The notes below the pieces were generated by a model that had not been told where the DNA came from, ran no database searches, and was given only the letters and a program-made list of their open reading frames with translations. A DNA stretch of 64,000 nt from Sphingobium amiense (GTDB lineage: Bacteria > Pseudomonadota > Alphaproteobacteria > Sphingomonadales > Sphingomonadaceae): positions 1 to 64,000 of the forward strand of contig NZ_AP018664.1 in assembly GCF_003967075.1 (NCBI RefSeq). Reading direction: 5' to 3'. The position numbers and the translations under genes were made by a program. Positions 54,610 through 62,125 of this stretch are shown here, piece by piece (position 1 is the first letter of the stretch; each line of letters opens with the position of its first letter).

Positions 54610-54975
54610 GTGACCCCATTGCGCCGCTTTCGCGACTTCTGGCCCTATTATCTTCAGGAACATGCCCATTCCGGCACGCGGGTGCTGCATTATGCCGGGA
54701 CCAGCATCGTGGTGGCGCTGCTGGCCGGGGCAGCCGTGTCCCAGCGGCGGTGGCTGCTCGCGGCGCTTCCGGTCGCGGGCTACGGCTTTGCATGGGCCGG
54801 GCACTGGCTGGTCGAACGCAACCAGCCTGCGACCTTCCGCTACCCGCTCTGGTCGCTGCGCGCCGATTTCGTGATGTGGCAGCGATTCATGACCGGCCAT
54901 ATCGCCCGCGATCTCGCCAAGGCTGGCGTGCGGCCGGACGGGTCGATCGATCCCGCGCGGCGGATCACCGCCTGA
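54610..54975 (+). CDS. Mpo1-like / DUF962 family membrane protein
   Basis: Yeast Mpo1 is an Fe(II)-dependent dioxygenase acting on 2-hydroxy fatty acids from phytosphingosine breakdown; the bacterial role is not established. From the GTG at 54610 (RBS GGGAGG) the product is 121 residues. It has two or three hydrophobic helices and conserved histidines in YLQEHAHSGTRVLHYAGTS and FAWAGHWLVERNQPATFRYPLWSLRADFVMW. Sphingomonads contain sphingolipids, so a related role is plausible (inference). It follows the beta-lactamase-like gene by 49 bases. Confidence 0.88.
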   Translation: MTPLRRFRDFWPYYLQEHAHSGTRVLHYAGTSIVVALLAGAAVSQRRWLLAALPVAGYGFAWAGHWLVERNQPATFRYPLWSLRADFVMWQRFMTGHIARDLAKAGVRPDGSIDPARRITA

Positions 54976-55017
54976 ACCGCGCTTGACCCCGCCGCCTCCT
55001 CTGCCACAAGAGGCGCG

Positions 55018-56085
55018 ATGGGATTTTCCGCAGGCTTTTCGCGGCCCGACCGGGCAACGCTGGCGCAGCGCTGGCAGGCGCTCGAAGCGCGGAGCGACGC
55101 ATCCTTCTTCCTGCGCTGGACCTGGGTCAGCGCGTGGCTGGACAGCTATGCGGTAAAGTCCGAACTGCTTGCCGTGACAGATGAAGCGGGCAGGGACGTG
55201 GCGCTCGCGCTCGTCGGCCACGCGATGCAGCGACGCCTGCTGGGGCGCGTGGCCACGATCAGTCTCAACCAGACAGGTGAAGCGGCGGCTGACCGGCCCT
55301 ATGTCGAATATAATGGCCTGCTGGTGGAGCGGAGGCAGGAGGCGGGGGCTTATGCTGTCGCGATCGACGCGCTGGCCCGCCGCAGGGACTGGCGCGCCCT
55401 TCGCCTGAGCGGGATCGCGCCCGGATCGCCCCTGCTGGACCTGCCCGCACGCCGCAAAACGCGGGTCGATGCCTCGCCCGTTTACCAGATCGACCTCGAT
55501 GCCGTGCGCGGTGCGGGCGGCGATTATCTGTCGTTGGTCAGCGCCAACACGCGCAGTCAGATCCGCCGGGCGATGAAGGATCGCGGCGGATCGGGGCCGC
55601 AGGCGGAGCGGGCATCGCTCGACATGATCGAGCCGTGGCTTGCCGAAATGGCGGCGCTCAATGCCGGTCGCCATGCCGACAATGCGTGGGAGGATGCGGC
55701 CTTTCGCGCCTTCGTGGCGACGCTCGTGGCGCGGGGGCATGCCGATGGCTCGGTTGAACTGCTGCGCTTCACGGACAGCCACGGCGTCGTCGGCCTGCTC
55801 GTTAATTTCGTGCAGGCTGGCGCTGCGATGAACTATCAGTCCGCCTTCGCAGAGTCGGTGACGGCGAAGGACAAGCCGGGCCTCCTCTGCCACGCCGCAG
55901 CGGTCGCCCATTATGCGGAGCGCGGCCTCGCCCGCTATTCGCTGCTCGCGGGCAGGGATCGCTACAAGCAGAGCCTTTCCACCTGCGAGGATGGGCTTGA
56001 ATGGTGGGTGCTGGAGCGTTTCAGCCCCCGCCTCGAAGCCGAAGCGCTGCTGCGCCGACTCCTCAGGCGCCCAGCTTCCGCATGA
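55018..56085 (+). CDS. GNAT-family acetyltransferase, CelD/BioF2-like (Acetyltransf_6)
   Basis: The 355-residue protein belongs to the FemAB/CelD-like GNAT group (SDASFFLRWTWVSAWLDSY; YLSLVSANTRSQIRRAMKDRGG; ...NAWEDAAFRAFVATL...; and late ARYSLLAGRDRYKQSLSTCEDGLEWWVLERF). Such enzymes are often encoded beside exopolysaccharide genes; the substrate is unknown. A paralogue lies at 56929-58050 on the opposite strand, with a cupin-like gene between. Its end overlaps the cupin-like gene by 23 bases. Confidence 0.85.
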   Translation: MGFSAGFSRPDRATLAQRWQALEARSDASFFLRWTWVSAWLDSYAVKSELLAVTDEAGRDVALALVGHAMQRRLLGRVATISLNQTGEAAADRPYVEYNGLLVERRQEAGAYAVAIDALARRRDWRALRLSGIAPGSPLLDLPARRKTRVDASPVYQIDLDAVRGAGGDYLSLVSANTRSQIRRAMKDRGGSGPQAERASLDMIEPWLAEMAALNAGRHADNAWEDAAFRAFVATLVARGHADGSVELLRFTDSHGVVGLLVNFVQAGAAMNYQSAFAESVTAKDKPGLLCHAAAVAHYAERGLARYSLLAGRDRYKQSLSTCEDGLEWWVLERFSPRLEAEALLRRLLRRPASA

Positions 56086-56932
56086 CACGGTAGGCGAGGC
56101 GGCGCAGTCCCTGCCGCTCCGGCGCGGCGCTCACCGCCCCCACCGGCAGGCCGCGACGGCGCAGCAGCGCGTTGAAGCTGTGCAATTCGCCCTCCGCCAC
56201 GCTCCGATCCGACCGCCATGTGACGGACAGGCTGACCGACACGGTGGGACCGTTTTCGACGAAGTGCGGCGCTTTCACCGGCACATGGATGGCGTCGCCC
56301 GGCAGCAGCGTGACCGCCGTGCCGCGCGCCTTGAACCCGTCCTGCCAGACGAGGTTGCGATGGCCGCCGCCGTGGAATTCCTCGCTCTTCTGCGCGGGCA
56401 CCAGTTCCTCGTCACGGGCCGGGAAGACAGTCATGGTCTTGGTTCCCATGATCTGAAGCAGGATATTATGCTCCGGGTCCATGTGGAACGGGGTGACGCT
56501 GTCCGGTGAAGAAAGGAAGATGAAGGCTTCCCGATGCAGCATCGGACCGGTTTTCTCCCCAACAATGGGTTCCAGTTCCGCCAGCGCCCCGTCGAGCAGC
56601 GAAGCGTAGGCGGGATCGCGCTCGACATTTTTGAGCACGGCCCAGCTTCCGTTGCTTTCTATGGTGCGGATGGTCTCGCCCAGCGTCAGCCCGTTCGACG
56701 GCGTTTCTTCGGGACGGACGCCGAGCGGCAGCTTGCCCAGATTATATTCGACGCTTCCGGAGGGCATCCGCTCGGCCAGCGTCGCCAGCGCGTCCAGCGA
56801 CAGCAGGGGGTGCCCGGCCATGCCGTGCGTCAGCTTTGCGGGCTGGTCGGGATAGGCCTGCGCGAAGAGGGCGCGGGCGGCGGCCGGAAAGACCGCGCCG
56901 GATGGGGGCGAGATCGGGCGATGGGCGGTCAT
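56063..56932 (-). CDS. cupin-like (JmjC-type) protein
   Basis: Predicted Fe(II)/2-oxoglutarate oxygenase-type fold. From the ATG at 56932 it is 289 residues. The metal site is complete in form: SVTPFHMDPEHNILLQIMGTKTMTVFPA provides HxD, and VPVKAPHFVENGPTVSVSLSVTW provides the distal His. The C-terminus is basic (LRRLAYRVMRKLGA). It starts in ATGA overlap with the stop of the GNAT gene upstream, so the two are cotranscribed. The substrate is unknown; protein or sugar hydroxylation are both possible. Confidence 0.82.
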   Translation of the reverse strand: MTAHRPISPPSGAVFPAAARALFAQAYPDQPAKLTHGMAGHPLLSLDALATLAERMPSGSVEYNLGKLPLGVRPEETPSNGLTLGETIRTIESNGSWAVLKNVERDPAYASLLDGALAELEPIVGEKTGPMLHREAFIFLSSPDSVTPFHMDPEHNILLQIMGTKTMTVFPARDEELVPAQKSEEFHGGGHRNLVWQDGFKARGTAVTLLPGDAIHVPVKAPHFVENGPTVSVSLSVTWRSDRSVAEGELHSFNALLRRRGLPVGAVSAAPERQGLRRLAYRVMRKLGA

Positions 56933-58050
56933 CGCAATCCTTTCAGCAGTCGGGCAAGGGTTTCGGCCTGGTTTGCGATAGCGAAGGCGATGCGGCGTTG
57001 CAGCCCGGCAAAACCCCTGCCGCGCAGGGCGATGCGATATTGCACGATGGTCCGCCGCTCCGCCCACAGGCTGTCGATCATCGGATGGTCGGGCGCGGCG
57101 CAACTGTCCATCCATGCGATAGCGGGATTGCCCTGCACGGCATGAAGGTTGGCGATCTCGATCAGCACGCCAGGGGAAAAGCGGCCCAGCGTTTCGTCGA
57201 TGGCGATCTTGAACGAAAAGGCTCCGTCGAGATGGCGGAAATTGACCAGCATGGCGATGGCGCGGCCGTCGAGATCCATGCGCAGCATGTGCAGGCGGCC
57301 GCCATCCAGCGCGGCGGCGCAGGCATCCCTGAAGAAATTCGCATGGTCGGGGCGGTTCGCCATGGCAGTGCCGTTCGCGCCCTTCCAGCCGGCGGCCTCC
57401 AGCGCGAGAAATGCCTCGCACCAGTCGGGCAGCGCGGCGGGATCGTCCAGCAGGCGCGTCTCGACCTCGCCCATATCCGCCAGCCGCTTTTGCAGGCGGC
57501 GGAGTTCCTTGCGCTTCTTGGGCCGGACCTGTGCTGTCCAGTAGTCCTCCGCATCCAGATCGGAACGCAGCATGGCGCGTTCATAGCGATGGATTTCCCG
57601 CCAGCCGCGTCGCTGCGTCACGCATGTCGCCTCGATGGCGGCAGCGTTGGGACCGGCGGCGTCGATCCCTTCGAGATGAAGGAAGCCTCTGGCCCATGGC
57701 GCTGCGTCGAGCTGGTCGAGGAAGAGCGCCCATGCCTCCTGCTCGCGCCCTGCAAGCAGCAGCGGCGCGCCAAAGAAGCAGTGCGGGTGCATCCAGTTGC
57801 CGACGCACCGAAGGGGCAGGCGGCCATGGCGCGACCGCAAGACGAGAGGAAGCAGGCCGATCAGTTGTTCGCCCGACCATGCCTCGATCATATGCACCTC
57901 GCCCTCGCGCGCGAGATGGGCCAGCGCGGGCGCCAGCATGTCGGGCGCATAAAAGGCGTTGGCTTCGGCGGCTGCGGACGCAAGCTGCTGCCAGCGCACG
58001 GGCGCAGGCACGCCGCGACGCGGCAGCGTGGGAGGAGAAGCCATGTCCAT
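56929..58050 (-). CDS. GNAT-family acetyltransferase, CelD/BioF2-like (second copy)
   Basis: 373 residues, same superfamily as the gene at 55018 (VGNWMHPHCFFGAPLL; RPKKRKELRRLQKRLADMG; GDG-type RLHMLRMDLDGRAIAMLVNFRHLDGAFSFKIAIDETLGRFSPGVLIEI; AWMDSCAAPDHPMIDSLW). The two copies share organisation but not close sequence. First gene of a two-gene operon with the cupin-like protein. Its upstream region is the 349-base gap shared with kdsD. Confidence 0.85.
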   Translation of the reverse strand: MDMASPPTLPRRGVPAPVRWQQLASAAAEANAFYAPDMLAPALAHLAREGEVHMIEAWSGEQLIGLLPLVLRSRHGRLPLRCVGNWMHPHCFFGAPLLLAGREQEAWALFLDQLDAAPWARGFLHLEGIDAAGPNAAAIEATCVTQRRGWREIHRYERAMLRSDLDAEDYWTAQVRPKKRKELRRLQKRLADMGEVETRLLDDPAALPDWCEAFLALEAAGWKGANGTAMANRPDHANFFRDACAAALDGGRLHMLRMDLDGRAIAMLVNFRHLDGAFSFKIAIDETLGRFSPGVLIEIANLHAVQGNPAIAWMDSCAAPDHPMIDSLWAERRTIVQYRIALRGRGFAGLQRRIAFAIANQAETLARLLKGLR

Positions 58051-58399
58051 GCCTCCCGTCTAGACCGCAAAGATTAGGGAAAGGCTAAATAGCGGCTCGG
58101 TGACGAACGCTTATGGGTAGATGAGTTACACCGAACACTGTAATTGTTCCGCCGTTCGTCGCGCCACGGGACCGGCCTAACTCTTTATTTCCAGACATTT
58201 CTGTCGATAGCCAAAAAATGATTTCGCAGCTGCAAAACAGATTGCCTTTGTCTCCGGAAAGGGCGTAAGCCTTCGCTCAAGCTGGTTGGGACCGGCCGGG
58301 GGGTCGCGCAACAAAAAGAAGGACGGCACATCGAACGCGATGGATCGTCGCCGCAGTCTGACCGAAATTCGGGAAGGAGGCGGAAAAAAGGGCTAAGCT
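58051..58399. other. 349-base intergenic region between the GNAT gene and kdsD
   Basis: Divergent promoter region, more AT-rich in the middle (CTCTTTATTTCCAGACATTTC). The decamer GGGACCGGCC occurs twice, near 58168 and 58288. An 18-codon frame (58340-58396, MDRRRSLTEIREGGGKKG) ends just before kdsD and contains its GGAAGGAGG sequence; it is not convincing as a gene. No RNA gene was recognised. Confidence 0.5.
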
Positions 58400-59410
58400 G
58401 TGTCGACATCAGTTTCGAAAGTCGTCCCGTTCGGATCGGGCGGACGCATCGTGCAAAGCGCCTGCCGCAGTCTTTCCCTCGCGGCTGCGGGATTGGCGGC
58501 GCTGGAAGCCCGGTTCGAGGATCGGGACTTCGCCTCCACCTTCCTTCGGGTTATCGGCGTCATCATGCAGGTTCGCGGCCGCGTGATCGTGACCGGCATC
58601 GGCAAGAGCGGCATCGTCGCGCGCAAGATGACCGCGACTCTCACCTCGACCGGCACGCCTGCGATCTTTCTGCATCCCGCCGACGCGGGTCATGGCGACC
58701 TGGGCATGATTACGCCCGACGATGTCGTCCTGATGCTCTCCCACTCCGGCGAATCGACCGAACTCGGGCCGATCATCCAATATTGCAAACGCTTCGGCAT
58801 CCCGCTGGCGGCGATGACCGCTCAGCCGCAGAGCACGGTGGCGCAGGCCGCCGACTATGGCCTGCTGATGCCTGAAATCGAGGAGGCATGCCCCAACGCG
58901 CTGGCGCCGACGACTTCGACCACGGTGCAGATGGCGTTCGGCGATGCGCTGGCGATCGCGCTGATGGAGATGCGGGGCTTTTCCGCTGACGACTTCCACA
59001 AATTCCATCCTAACGGCCGTCTGGGCGCCCAACTGGTCAAGGTTGCGGAACTGATGGCCACGGGTGACGAGATGCCGATGGTGCGTGAGGACGCGTCCCT
59101 GCTGGACGCCACCATCGAAATGACGCGCGCGCGTTTGGGCGGCACGGCGGTCGTGGATCGCAACGGGCGGCTGATCGGAGCCTTCACCGATGGCGACCTG
59201 CGCCGCACCGTCACGGGCAAGCAGAATCTGACCGAAGCGGTGGGCCGCTTCATGACCAAGATGCCGCTCGCCGTTGCGCCCGATGAGCTGGCGTCCGAAG
59301 CGCTCCGCCTGATGCATGAGCGGAACATCATGCTGCTCTTCGTCTGCGAACAGGGTGCGCTGGTCGGGGCGCTGCATATGCACGACCTGCTGCACGCCGG
59401 GGTCGCCTGA
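58400..59410 (+). CDS. kdsD: D-arabinose 5-phosphate isomerase (KpsF/GutQ family)
   Basis: Converts ribulose 5-phosphate to arabinose 5-phosphate, the first committed step to Kdo. From the GTG at 58400 it is 336 residues. It has a SIS domain (VIVTGIGKSGIVARKMTATLTSTGTPAIFLHPADAGHGDLG) with LMLSHSGESTEL, and LAPTTSTTVQMAFGDALAIALM. Two CBS domains cover about 215-336. Its TGA overlaps the probable start of kdsB, the next gene in the Kdo pathway. Confidence 0.95.
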   Translation: MSTSVSKVVPFGSGGRIVQSACRSLSLAAAGLAALEARFEDRDFASTFLRVIGVIMQVRGRVIVTGIGKSGIVARKMTATLTSTGTPAIFLHPADAGHGDLGMITPDDVVLMLSHSGESTELGPIIQYCKRFGIPLAAMTAQPQSTVAQAADYGLLMPEIEEACPNALAPTTSTTVQMAFGDALAIALMEMRGFSADDFHKFHPNGRLGAQLVKVAELMATGDEMPMVREDASLLDATIEMTRARLGGTAVVDRNGRLIGAFTDGDLRRTVTGKQNLTEAVGRFMTKMPLAVAPDELASEALRLMHERNIMLLFVCEQGALVGALHMHDLLHAGVA

Positions 59411-60216
59411 GCCTTCTGGTCGTCATTCCCGCGCGGGCGGGGTCGTCCCGCCTGCCGCGCAAGCCGCTCCGCCCGATTGCGGGACGGACCCTGCTTCACC
59501 GCACCATCGCGATGGCGCGCGCCGCCATCGGGCAGCAGGCGGATGTGGCGCTGATCGTTGCGACCGACGATGACGAAATCGCCGATCATGCGCGGGCCGC
59601 GGGCTGCGATGCGGCGATGACCGACAGCGCCATTGCCACCGGATCGGGCCGGGCGCTCGCCGCCGCGCTGGCGCAGCCCGTGCTCCCGGAGTTCGTCGTC
59701 AATCTTCAGGGCGACTCGCCGTTCCAGCCGCAGGGCGCGCTGGCGGCTGTCATCGCGGCTCTGCGGGCGGGCGCGCAGGTAGCGACGCCGGTCATCAACC
59801 TCGACTGGGATGCGCTCGACGCGCTGCGCGATCACAAGACGCGCTCGCCCTTCAGCGGAACGACCTGCGCCCGCGCGACCGATGGCCGCGCTTACTGGTT
59901 CTCAAAGACGATCATCCCGGCGATCCGCGACGAGGACGGGCTGCGGGCAACCGGGCGGCTGTCGCCGGTCTGGCGGCATATCGGTCTTTACGGCTATGGT
60001 CTCGACGCGCTACGCCGGTTCGAGGCGTGCCCGCCGACCGCGCTGGAACAGTGGGAGGGGCTGGAGCAGCTTCGCCTGCTGGAACTCGGCATCCCGGTCA
60101 TGACAGTCGCGGTCGATCCGCCCGCGTTCGACAGCAGCGGCATCGACACCGAAGCCGACATTGCGCGGGTCGAAGCGCTGATCGCGCGCCATGGCGATCC
60201 GACGCCGCCGCTCTGA
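59407..60216 (+). CDS. kdsB: 3-deoxy-manno-octulosonate cytidylyltransferase (CMP-Kdo synthetase)
   Basis: Activates Kdo with CTP. The 269-residue product reads (M)SLLVVIPARAGSSRLPRKPLRPIAGRTLLHRTI at the N-terminus, the family nucleotide-binding signature. VALIVATDDDEIADHA and FVVNLQGDSPFQP follow. No in-frame ATG, GTG or TTG exists between an upstream stop near 59312 and the internal ATG at 59512, which would delete the nucleotide-binding loop. The likely start is therefore the CTG at 59407, overlapping the kdsD stop (CTGA). The stop overlaps the next gene (TGATG). Confidence 0.9.
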   Translation: MSLLVVIPARAGSSRLPRKPLRPIAGRTLLHRTIAMARAAIGQQADVALIVATDDDEIADHARAAGCDAAMTDSAIATGSGRALAAALAQPVLPEFVVNLQGDSPFQPQGALAAVIAALRAGAQVATPVINLDWDALDALRDHKTRSPFSGTTCARATDGRAYWFSKTIIPAIRDEDGLRATGRLSPVWRHIGLYGYGLDALRRFEACPPTALEQWEGLEQLRLLELGIPVMTVAVDPPAFDSSGIDTEADIARVEALIARHGDPTPPL

Positions 60217-60803
60217 TGCGCCGCATCTTCGTCATCCGCCACGGCAACACCTTCGCCAGCGGCACCGAGGCGCGCCGTATCGGGTGTCGCACCGACATCC
60301 CGCTGGTCGAAAGCGGCCATGCGCAGGCGCGGCAGCTCGCGGCATGGTTCGCTGCTCAGCCTTTTGCCGTTGAGCGCCTGTTGTCCAGCCCTCTGCTCCG
60401 CGCGCGCCAGACCGCGCAGGCCATCGCCGACGCCACAGGTCACGGCCCGGACGGCACAAAGGACTGGCTGAGCGAAATCGACCATGGACCGGATGAGGGC
60501 CGCCCCGAAAACGAAGTGGTCGCCCGCATCGGAGCGCAGGCCATTGCGGACTGGGACGAATATGGTGTCGCTCCGCCCGGCTGGATCGTGGATACAGACG
60601 CGCGCATTGTCGGGTGGCGCGCTTTCTTCGCCGAAGGGGGCGGTGGCGTCGACCTTCTTGTCACCAGCAACGGAGCCGCCCGCTTTGCTCTGATCGCGGC
60701 GGGCATTCCGGCGGCGACGCTCAAGCTGCGGACGGGTGCGTTTGGTGAGCTGGAAGTGACGGACGGCGCGGTCCGGCTTGTGCGCTGGGACGTGCGGCCC
60801 TAG
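60216..60803 (+). CDS. histidine phosphatase family protein, second catalytic His missing
   Basis: 195 residues, with the phosphoglycerate-mutase-like fold. FVIRHGNTFASGTEARRIGCRTDIPLVESGHAQARQLAAWF keeps the phosphohistidine RHGxT, and LLSSPLLRARQTAQAIA supplies an Arg. The usual C-terminal His motif (S/T)HG is TSNG (Asn). It is translationally coupled to kdsB (TGATG), so it probably acts in Kdo or surface-sugar metabolism. A Kdo-8-phosphate phosphatase role in place of KdsC is a hypothesis only. Confidence 0.85.
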   Translation: MRRIFVIRHGNTFASGTEARRIGCRTDIPLVESGHAQARQLAAWFAAQPFAVERLLSSPLLRARQTAQAIADATGHGPDGTKDWLSEIDHGPDEGRPENEVVARIGAQAIADWDEYGVAPPGWIVDTDARIVGWRAFFAEGGGGVDLLVTSNGAARFALIAAGIPAATLKLRTGAFGELEVTDGAVRLVRWDVRP

Positions 60804-60806
60804 CTT

Positions 60807-61790
60807 CTAGTGGCATTCCACGGTGACGTGCGCCATGCGGGGGAGAGCGCCGATGCGCTGCCGGATCGCTGGCGCGTCCGCACCGGCGGCAAGGCTGACG
60901 ATCGCGGCATGGGCATGGGGACCGATGCGCCAGACATGCAGGTCGCGGATCGTGCCGCCCAGCGTTTCGACTTCATCCTTGATCCGCGCCATCAGGACGG
61001 GTTCCGCCGTGTCGAGCAGGATGGCGGCGGTGTCCTTCATCAGATCCCACGCCCATTTGCCGATCACGACGGAGCCGAGCAGGCCGACCGCCGGGTCCAT
61101 CCACCACCAGTTCAGATAATAGCCCGCCACCAGCGCCGCGATGGCCAGCACCGAAGTCAGTGCATCGGTCAGCACATGGACATAGGCGGCGCGCAGATTG
61201 TTGTCGGTGTGGGAATGGCCGTGCCCATCGCCATGGTCATGGCTGTGATCGTGGCCCAGCATGAAGGCGCTGGCGATGTTGACGAGCAGGCCGATCACCG
61301 CGACCAGCGCCGCCTCGCCGAATGCGACCTCGACCGGCTGGAACAGGCGGACGCCCGATTCGACCGCGATCAATATGGCGGTGATCGCCAGCACCAGCGC
61401 CGATGCGAAACCGGCCAGATCGCCGACCTTGCCCGTGCCGAAGGTGAAGCGGGCGTTGCGCGCATGTTTGCGGGCGTAGTGATAGGCGGCTGCAGCGACC
61501 GCCATGGCACCGGCATGGGTCGCCATGTGAAAACCGTCCGCCAGCAGCGCCATCGACCCGCTGAGCCAGCCGAAAGCGATTTCCACCACCATCGTCGCGG
61601 CGGTCAGCCACAGCACCCAGAGTGTCCGCCGCGCATTCCGGTCATGCCCGGCGGTCAGGTAAATATGGTCGAAATAATGGGCCTGCTCGCCCTCATCTGA
61701 GGCAGCGATGTAGACAGGTGCACCGCTTTTTGCGGCATGGTCGTGATCATGGTCATGGTGATCATGGCCGTCATGATGATGGTCGTGCAT
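60807..61790 (-). CDS. dmeF: cation diffusion facilitator, DmeF-like (Co/Ni/Zn efflux)
   Basis: Proton-driven export of divalent metal from the cytoplasm. From the ATG at 61790 it is 327 residues with a His/Asp-rich N-terminus (MHDHHHDGHDHHDHDHDHA). Six helices carry the metal sites SMALLADGFHMATHAGAMAV (D/H in TM2) and HVLTDALTSVLAIAALV (H/D in TM5), with a second His loop (HDHSHDHGDGHGHSH). A C-terminal metallochaperone-like domain ends the protein. The regulator gene upstream overlaps by GTGA or abuts, matching the dmeRF operon of Rhizobium and Agrobacterium. Confidence 0.92.
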   Translation of the reverse strand: MHDHHHDGHDHHDHDHDHAAKSGAPVYIAASDEGEQAHYFDHIYLTAGHDRNARRTLWVLWLTAATMVVEIAFGWLSGSMALLADGFHMATHAGAMAVAAAAYHYARKHARNARFTFGTGKVGDLAGFASALVLAITAILIAVESGVRLFQPVEVAFGEAALVAVIGLLVNIASAFMLGHDHSHDHGDGHGHSHTDNNLRAAYVHVLTDALTSVLAIAALVAGYYLNWWWMDPAVGLLGSVVIGKWAWDLMKDTAAILLDTAEPVLMARIKDEVETLGGTIRDLHVWRIGPHAHAAIVSLAAGADAPAIRQRIGALPRMAHVTVECH

Positions 61791-61792
61791 CG

Positions 61793-62065
61793 TCACTTCC
61801 CGTAACGGCGGATGAGCGCCAGCATTTCTTCGCTGGCGGCGGCGCGCGCTTCGTCAGACAGGCCGGGGCGGGCGACATGCTCGCGCATATGCTGGTCGAT
61901 CAGCTCCTCCATCAGGCTGCCGACCGCGCCCCTGACCGAAGCGACCAGTTGCAGCGTTTCGGAGCAGCCGGCGTCGCCCGCCAGTTGCCGTTCGACCGCC
62001 GCCACCTGTCCCGCGATCCGGCGGACCCGCGCCAGCAATTTGTCCCTGTCAGCCACAATATGCAT
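61793..62065 (-). CDS. dmeR: CsoR/RcnR-family metal-sensing repressor, DmeR-like
   Basis: 90-residue all-helical DUF156 repressor (MHIVADRDKLLARVRRIAGQVAAVERQLAGDAGCSETLQLVASVRGAVGSLMEELIDQHMREHV). The metal residues are His2, Cys34, His59 and His63, the RcnR-type H-C-H-H set for Ni/Co, rather than the CsoR copper set or the FrmR formaldehyde set. First gene of the operon with the CDF transporter; the operator sits at its start codon. Confidence 0.92.
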   Translation of the reverse strand: MHIVADRDKLLARVRRIAGQVAAVERQLAGDAGCSETLQLVASVRGAVGSLMEELIDQHMREHVARPGLSDEARAAASEEMLALIRRYGK

Positions 62066-62087
62066 AATATACCCCCCTATACTATAT
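62066..62087 (-). promoter_or_regulatory. DmeR/RcnR-type operator
   Basis: AATATA-CCCCCC-TATACTATAT: a C6 tract between AT-rich half-repeats, the hallmark of RcnR/DmeR sites (established for Agrobacterium and Rhizobium dmeRF). It touches the dmeR start codon, so repression would block the promoter or the very start of transcription. It is also 40 bases from the divergent crtY. Confidence 0.7.
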
Positions 62088-62125
62088 GCATTGTGCGGGC
62101 AAGCATGTCCGCAAGGGAGGTTCCT

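Noticed and set aside
58340..58396. 18-codon frame just upstream of kdsD
   Set aside because: It overlaps the kdsD Shine-Dalgarno region, lacks its own RBS, and codes a basic, unremarkable peptide; more likely chance.
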